Assembly (NCBI RefSeq): GCF_016031635.1
Contig: NZ_JACEGD010000014.1
Coordinates: 1 to 64,000 of the forward strand
DNA length: 64,000 nt
Origin: Bradyrhizobium diversitatis
GTDB taxonomy: Bacteria > Pseudomonadota > Alphaproteobacteria > Rhizobiales > Xanthobacteraceae
Direction of reading: 5' to 3'
The notes beneath the pieces were generated by a model, which did not search any database, was not told the DNA's origin, and saw only the letters and a program-made list of their open reading frames with translations. Below, in pieces: positions 61,704 to 64,000 of the stretch. Position 1 is the first letter of the stretch; every line of letters starts with the position of its first letter. The position numbers were made by a program, and so were the translations under genes.

Positions 61704-62183
61704 ATGGCCGAATCCATCCAGTCGCTCGACCAGCTCTCGCAGCTCAAGACGGCGGCAGCGCCCGAGGCGCCCAAGCACGAGAAGAAGGTCGACAAGTTCA
61801 ACCGCGCCTATGCCACCGGCAAGCGCAAGGACGCGGTCGCCCGCGTCTGGATCAAGCCGGGCGCCGGCAAGGTCACCGTCAACTCGCGCGAGGTCGAGGT
61901 CTATTTCGCCCGTCCCGTGCTGCGCATGATGATCGAACAGCCGTTCTCGGTGGCGCAGCGTTCGGGCCAGTACGACGTGATCTGCACCGTCGCCGGCGGC
62001 GGCCTGTCCGGCCAGGCCGGCGCGGTCCGTCACGGCATCTCCAAGGCGCTCACCTATTTCGAGCCGGAGCTGCGCGGCGTGCTCAAGAAGGGCGGCTTCC
62101 TCACCCGCGACTCGCGCGTGGTCGAACGCAAGAAGTACGGCAAGGCCAAGGCCCGCCGCTCCTTCCAGTTCTCGAAGCGTTAA
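61704..62183 (+). CDS. rpsI: 30S ribosomal protein S9
   Basis: A 159-residue small-subunit protein. AYATGKRKDAVARVWIKPG begins the conserved fold, GGGLSGQAGAVRHGISKAL is the family signature, and the C terminus RRSFQFSKR reaches the P-site tRNA. The first 30 residues are an acidic/Lys extension usual in Rhizobiales. It is cotranscribed with rplM and ends in a strong terminator. Confidence 0.97.
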   Translation: MAESIQSLDQLSQLKTAAAPEAPKHEKKVDKFNRAYATGKRKDAVARVWIKPGAGKVTVNSREVEVYFARPVLRMMIEQPFSVAQRSGQYDVICTVAGGGLSGQAGAVRHGISKALTYFEPELRGVLKKGGFLTRDSRVVERKKYGKAKARRSFQFSKR

Positions 62184-62227
62184 TCGCTTTTGTCGCATTC
62201 GCCGCGAAAGCGGCTTCAATGAGATGC

Positions 62228-62255
62228 AAAAGGGCGCTGATTTCAGCGCCCTTTT
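62228..62255 (+). terminator. Terminator after rplM-rpsI
   Basis: AAAAGGGCGCTGA pairs with TCAGCGCCCTTTTT around a very short loop, ending in a T-run. It lies about 45 bases after the rpsI stop. Confidence 0.9.
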
Positions 62256-62413
62256 TGCTGTTCGTTTGTATGCAAATTGATGGCGTGTTTCCCGAAAACT
62301 TAGGGATCCGCGAAAACCTGAATGGAACTCGCCGGACCTAGCGTCGCCTTTCGGAAGGGCGCGCAAATCGGATGTTCCGATCGCGTAACTGCTATGTTCT
62401 AGAGGGGGCCGAC

Positions 62414-63634
62414 ATGATGTCGCTCGATAGCATCACGCTCTATTTGGTCGCCACCATGGTTGCCGCACTGCTCGGCGCCATGATGGTGTTTTTCGGCAAG
62501 CAGGAGAACAGCCCCGCGCTGAAATGGTGGGGCACCGCCTATCTGCTCGGTGCCGCCTCGGTCGCGCTGTGGACGGCGGCGGGCGACAGGCTGGGTCCCC
62601 ATATTTATCTTGCGCTGAACGCCGTCGGTTTCGTCGCCTGCGGCATGGTGTGGAATGCGGCGCGCGTCTTCCACGGCCGCAAGCCGAACTGGCCCGGTCT
62701 CGTGCTTGGTGCGCTCGCCTGGGTCACTGCTGCGACGCTGCTCGATCCCGCCGCGTCCATGCTGCGCATGCTCCTCGGTGCCGGTATCGTCTCGATCTAT
62801 GCGGCGCTGACCGCGAGCGAGCTCTGGACCGAACGGCGCAAGAGCGTGCAACGGCGCTGGCCCGCCTTCGTGATTCCGGTGATGCACGGCTGCGTGTTGA
62901 TGCTGCCGATCCTGATCGGCAGCTTCCTGCGCCCGCATGATGCCGGCTTCTCCTCGAGCATCTGGGTCACCGTGTTCGCGGTCGAGCTCATACTCTATTC
63001 CGTCGGCACCGTGTTCGTGATCTTCATGCTGGTGTCGGAACGCACCGTCACCGCGCATCGGACCGCGGCGTCCACCGATCCTTTGACCGGCATGCTCAAC
63101 CGCCGCGGCTTCTCGGAGGCCTGCGCGCGCGTGATCGAGCGCGAGGCCAAGGCCGGGCGTCCCGTGACCGTGATGATCTTCGACATCGACCACTTCAAGT
63201 CGATCAACGACCGCTTCGGCCATCCTGCCGGCGACGAGATGCTGAAGCTTTTCTCCACCGTCGTCGTCAGCAATTTGCGCATCTCCGACCTCTCGGGCCG
63301 CATCGGCGGCGAGGAGTTCGCCGCGCTCCTGCCGTGTTCGCTGGAGGAGGGCGTGCTGGTCGCCGAGCGCGTGCGCGAAGCGTTCGAGACCTCCGGCGTC
63401 GTGGTCGACGAGGGCCCGGTCGACACCACGGTCAGCATCGGCGTCGCCGGCGGTCCGGCCGGCACCGAACTCGAAGTGCTGCTGGCCTCGGCCGACACCG
63501 CGCTCTACCAGGCCAAGCGCGGCGGCCGTAACCGCGTCGAGGCGGCCGAGGAGCTGCCACTGTCGCTGGAGAACTGGCGCCGCCAGAGCGCGGCACGGAT
63601 CGGCGCGCCGCGGGCGCGGCCGGCCACCGCCTGA
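62414..63634 (+). CDS. Membrane-bound diguanylate cyclase (GGDEF)
   Basis: Makes cyclic di-GMP from two GTP. It has about 406 residues from the ATG at 62414, which follows AGAGGGGG. Six predicted helices (about 1-205) form an uncharacterised membrane sensor. The GGDEF domain (about 235-390) has DPLTGMLNRRGF, FDIDHFKSINDRFGH and the active-site loop as GGEEF, which is an active variant. The inhibitory site RxxD (RISD) lies exactly five residues before GGEEF, so feedback inhibition by the product is expected. There is no EAL domain. Confidence 0.93.
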   Translation: MMSLDSITLYLVATMVAALLGAMMVFFGKQENSPALKWWGTAYLLGAASVALWTAAGDRLGPHIYLALNAVGFVACGMVWNAARVFHGRKPNWPGLVLGALAWVTAATLLDPAASMLRMLLGAGIVSIYAALTASELWTERRKSVQRRWPAFVIPVMHGCVLMLPILIGSFLRPHDAGFSSSIWVTVFAVELILYSVGTVFVIFMLVSERTVTAHRTAASTDPLTGMLNRRGFSEACARVIEREAKAGRPVTVMIFDIDHFKSINDRFGHPAGDEMLKLFSTVVVSNLRISDLSGRIGGEEFAALLPCSLEEGVLVAERVREAFETSGVVVDEGPVDTTVSIGVAGGPAGTELEVLLASADTALYQAKRGGRNRVEAAEELPLSLENWRRQSAARIGAPRARPATA

Positions 63635-63690
63635 TCGCAGGGGCCTTGCGGTAATCCTCTGTTTACCGTTCGATTCCTACCATCGCGGGC

Positions 63691-63927
63691 ATGGAATCGA
63701 TCCGTCGACAGAATCCGCAAATCACCCTGATGTCGCTCGAAGCAGCCGCGGCCTCCGCACGCGGAGGCTTCGCCTGTCTGTTCTCGACCGCCGATGAATA
63801 CGAGACGGCGCTGATCGCCGAGCGTCGCGCGCAGGGGCGCTATGGCCAGCACCGCAGCTATTGGCCGTTCGCAATGTTCGCCGGTTGCGTGTTCATCGTT
63901 GCGGGCACCGTTTTGCTGCTCGCCTGA
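63691..63927 (+). CDS. Small tail-anchored-type membrane protein
   Basis: A 78-residue protein. The first 55 residues are soluble, with AAAASARGGFACLFSTADEYETALIAERRAQGRYG. A single C-terminal membrane helix follows (WPFAMFAGCVFIVAGTVLLLA). I do not recognise a family. It follows the diguanylate cyclase by 56 bases and is itself followed by a terminator, so it may be expressed with it. Confidence 0.6.
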   Translation: MESIRRQNPQITLMSLEAAAASARGGFACLFSTADEYETALIAERRAQGRYGQHRSYWPFAMFAGCVFIVAGTVLLLA

Positions 63928-63966
63928 CAGGCCTGCATTCAAGAGACCTGCATATTCCAGGGAGCC

Positions 63967-63992
63967 AGGCGCCGTTTTCGGCGCCTTTTTCT
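63967..63992 (+). terminator. Terminator at the window end
   Basis: AGGCGCC (63967-63973) pairs with GGCGCCT (63980-63986) around GTTTTC, followed by TTTTTC. It ends the diguanylate cyclase / small membrane protein unit. Confidence 0.85.
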
Positions 63993-64000
63993 TTGTCGCC

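Overview
The window is about 64 kb of high-GC chromosome from an alphaproteobacterium of the Bradyrhizobium/Rhodopseudomonas group (Nitrobacteraceae). The support is a glyA-nrdR-ribD-ribE-ribH-nusB-thiL cluster, a magnesium-type HemB, an Omp2b-type porin_2, an LdtR-like regulator, a GcrA-family protein, and many short palindromic repeats between genes. This placement rests on gene content and recalled family resemblance; no database search was run. Most of the window is ordinary chromosomal backbone with a few accessory patches. No phage, complete insertion sequence or CRISPR array is visible.

Layout. 1-1000: the 3' end of a subtilisin-like protease gene, then a decayed 3' fragment of a cation-efflux gene. 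1-10.4 kb: transporters (DMT, two MFS, MntH), a class III nucleotide cyclase, Bpt, an RDD membrane protein and HemB. 10.5-13 kb: a DUF6163-like membrane protein, LdtR and two small proteins. 13-19.2 kb: glyA, nrdR, the riboflavin genes, nusB and thiL, interrupted by two palindromic repeat insertions. 19.4-22.7 kb: the proton-pumping pyrophosphatase and a Bug-type binding protein. 22.8-28.2 kb: bamE, the cytochrome bc1 chaperone, DUF177, plsX, fabH, ihfA, a MerR regulator and tRNA-Pro(GGG). This is an envelope and lipid housekeeping block.

28.4-37.9 kb is accessory. It holds a translationally coupled MFS / FAD-monooxygenase / HD-like operon facing a GntR regulator, a TetR gene facing an HSL-type esterase, an SDR, an alpha/beta-hydrolase-like protein and a MarR. 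38.3-46.2 kb: a porin, a candidate small RNA, a GcrA-family gene, an acetamidase/formamidase, a YdcF-like protein, DUF169, a saccharopine-dehydrogenase-like protein, and a membrane protein facing a MarR regulator with two operator-like sites.

46.3-55.6 kb is an exopolysaccharide locus: Wzy-like polymerase, priming glycosyltransferase, GT4 glycosyltransferase, Wzz/Wzc-like protein, FemAB/CelD-type acyltransferase and NodB-like protein. The Wzc-like ATPase domain and the NodB-like domain both lack key catalytic residues. 55.6-64 kb: DUF2842, ctaA, a small secreted protein, MetY-type sulfhydrylase, a CoA-binding protein, enoyl-CoA hydratase, a thioesterase, rplM-rpsI, a membrane diguanylate cyclase and a small membrane protein.

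No single clearly new system stands out. The best leads are the small RNA candidate near 40.0 kb, the two apparent pseudoenzymes in the exopolysaccharide locus, the paired MarR operators exactly 42 bp apart, the mntH promoter whose -35 element coincides with a repeated TTGCAA box, and the MFS / monooxygenase / HD operon.
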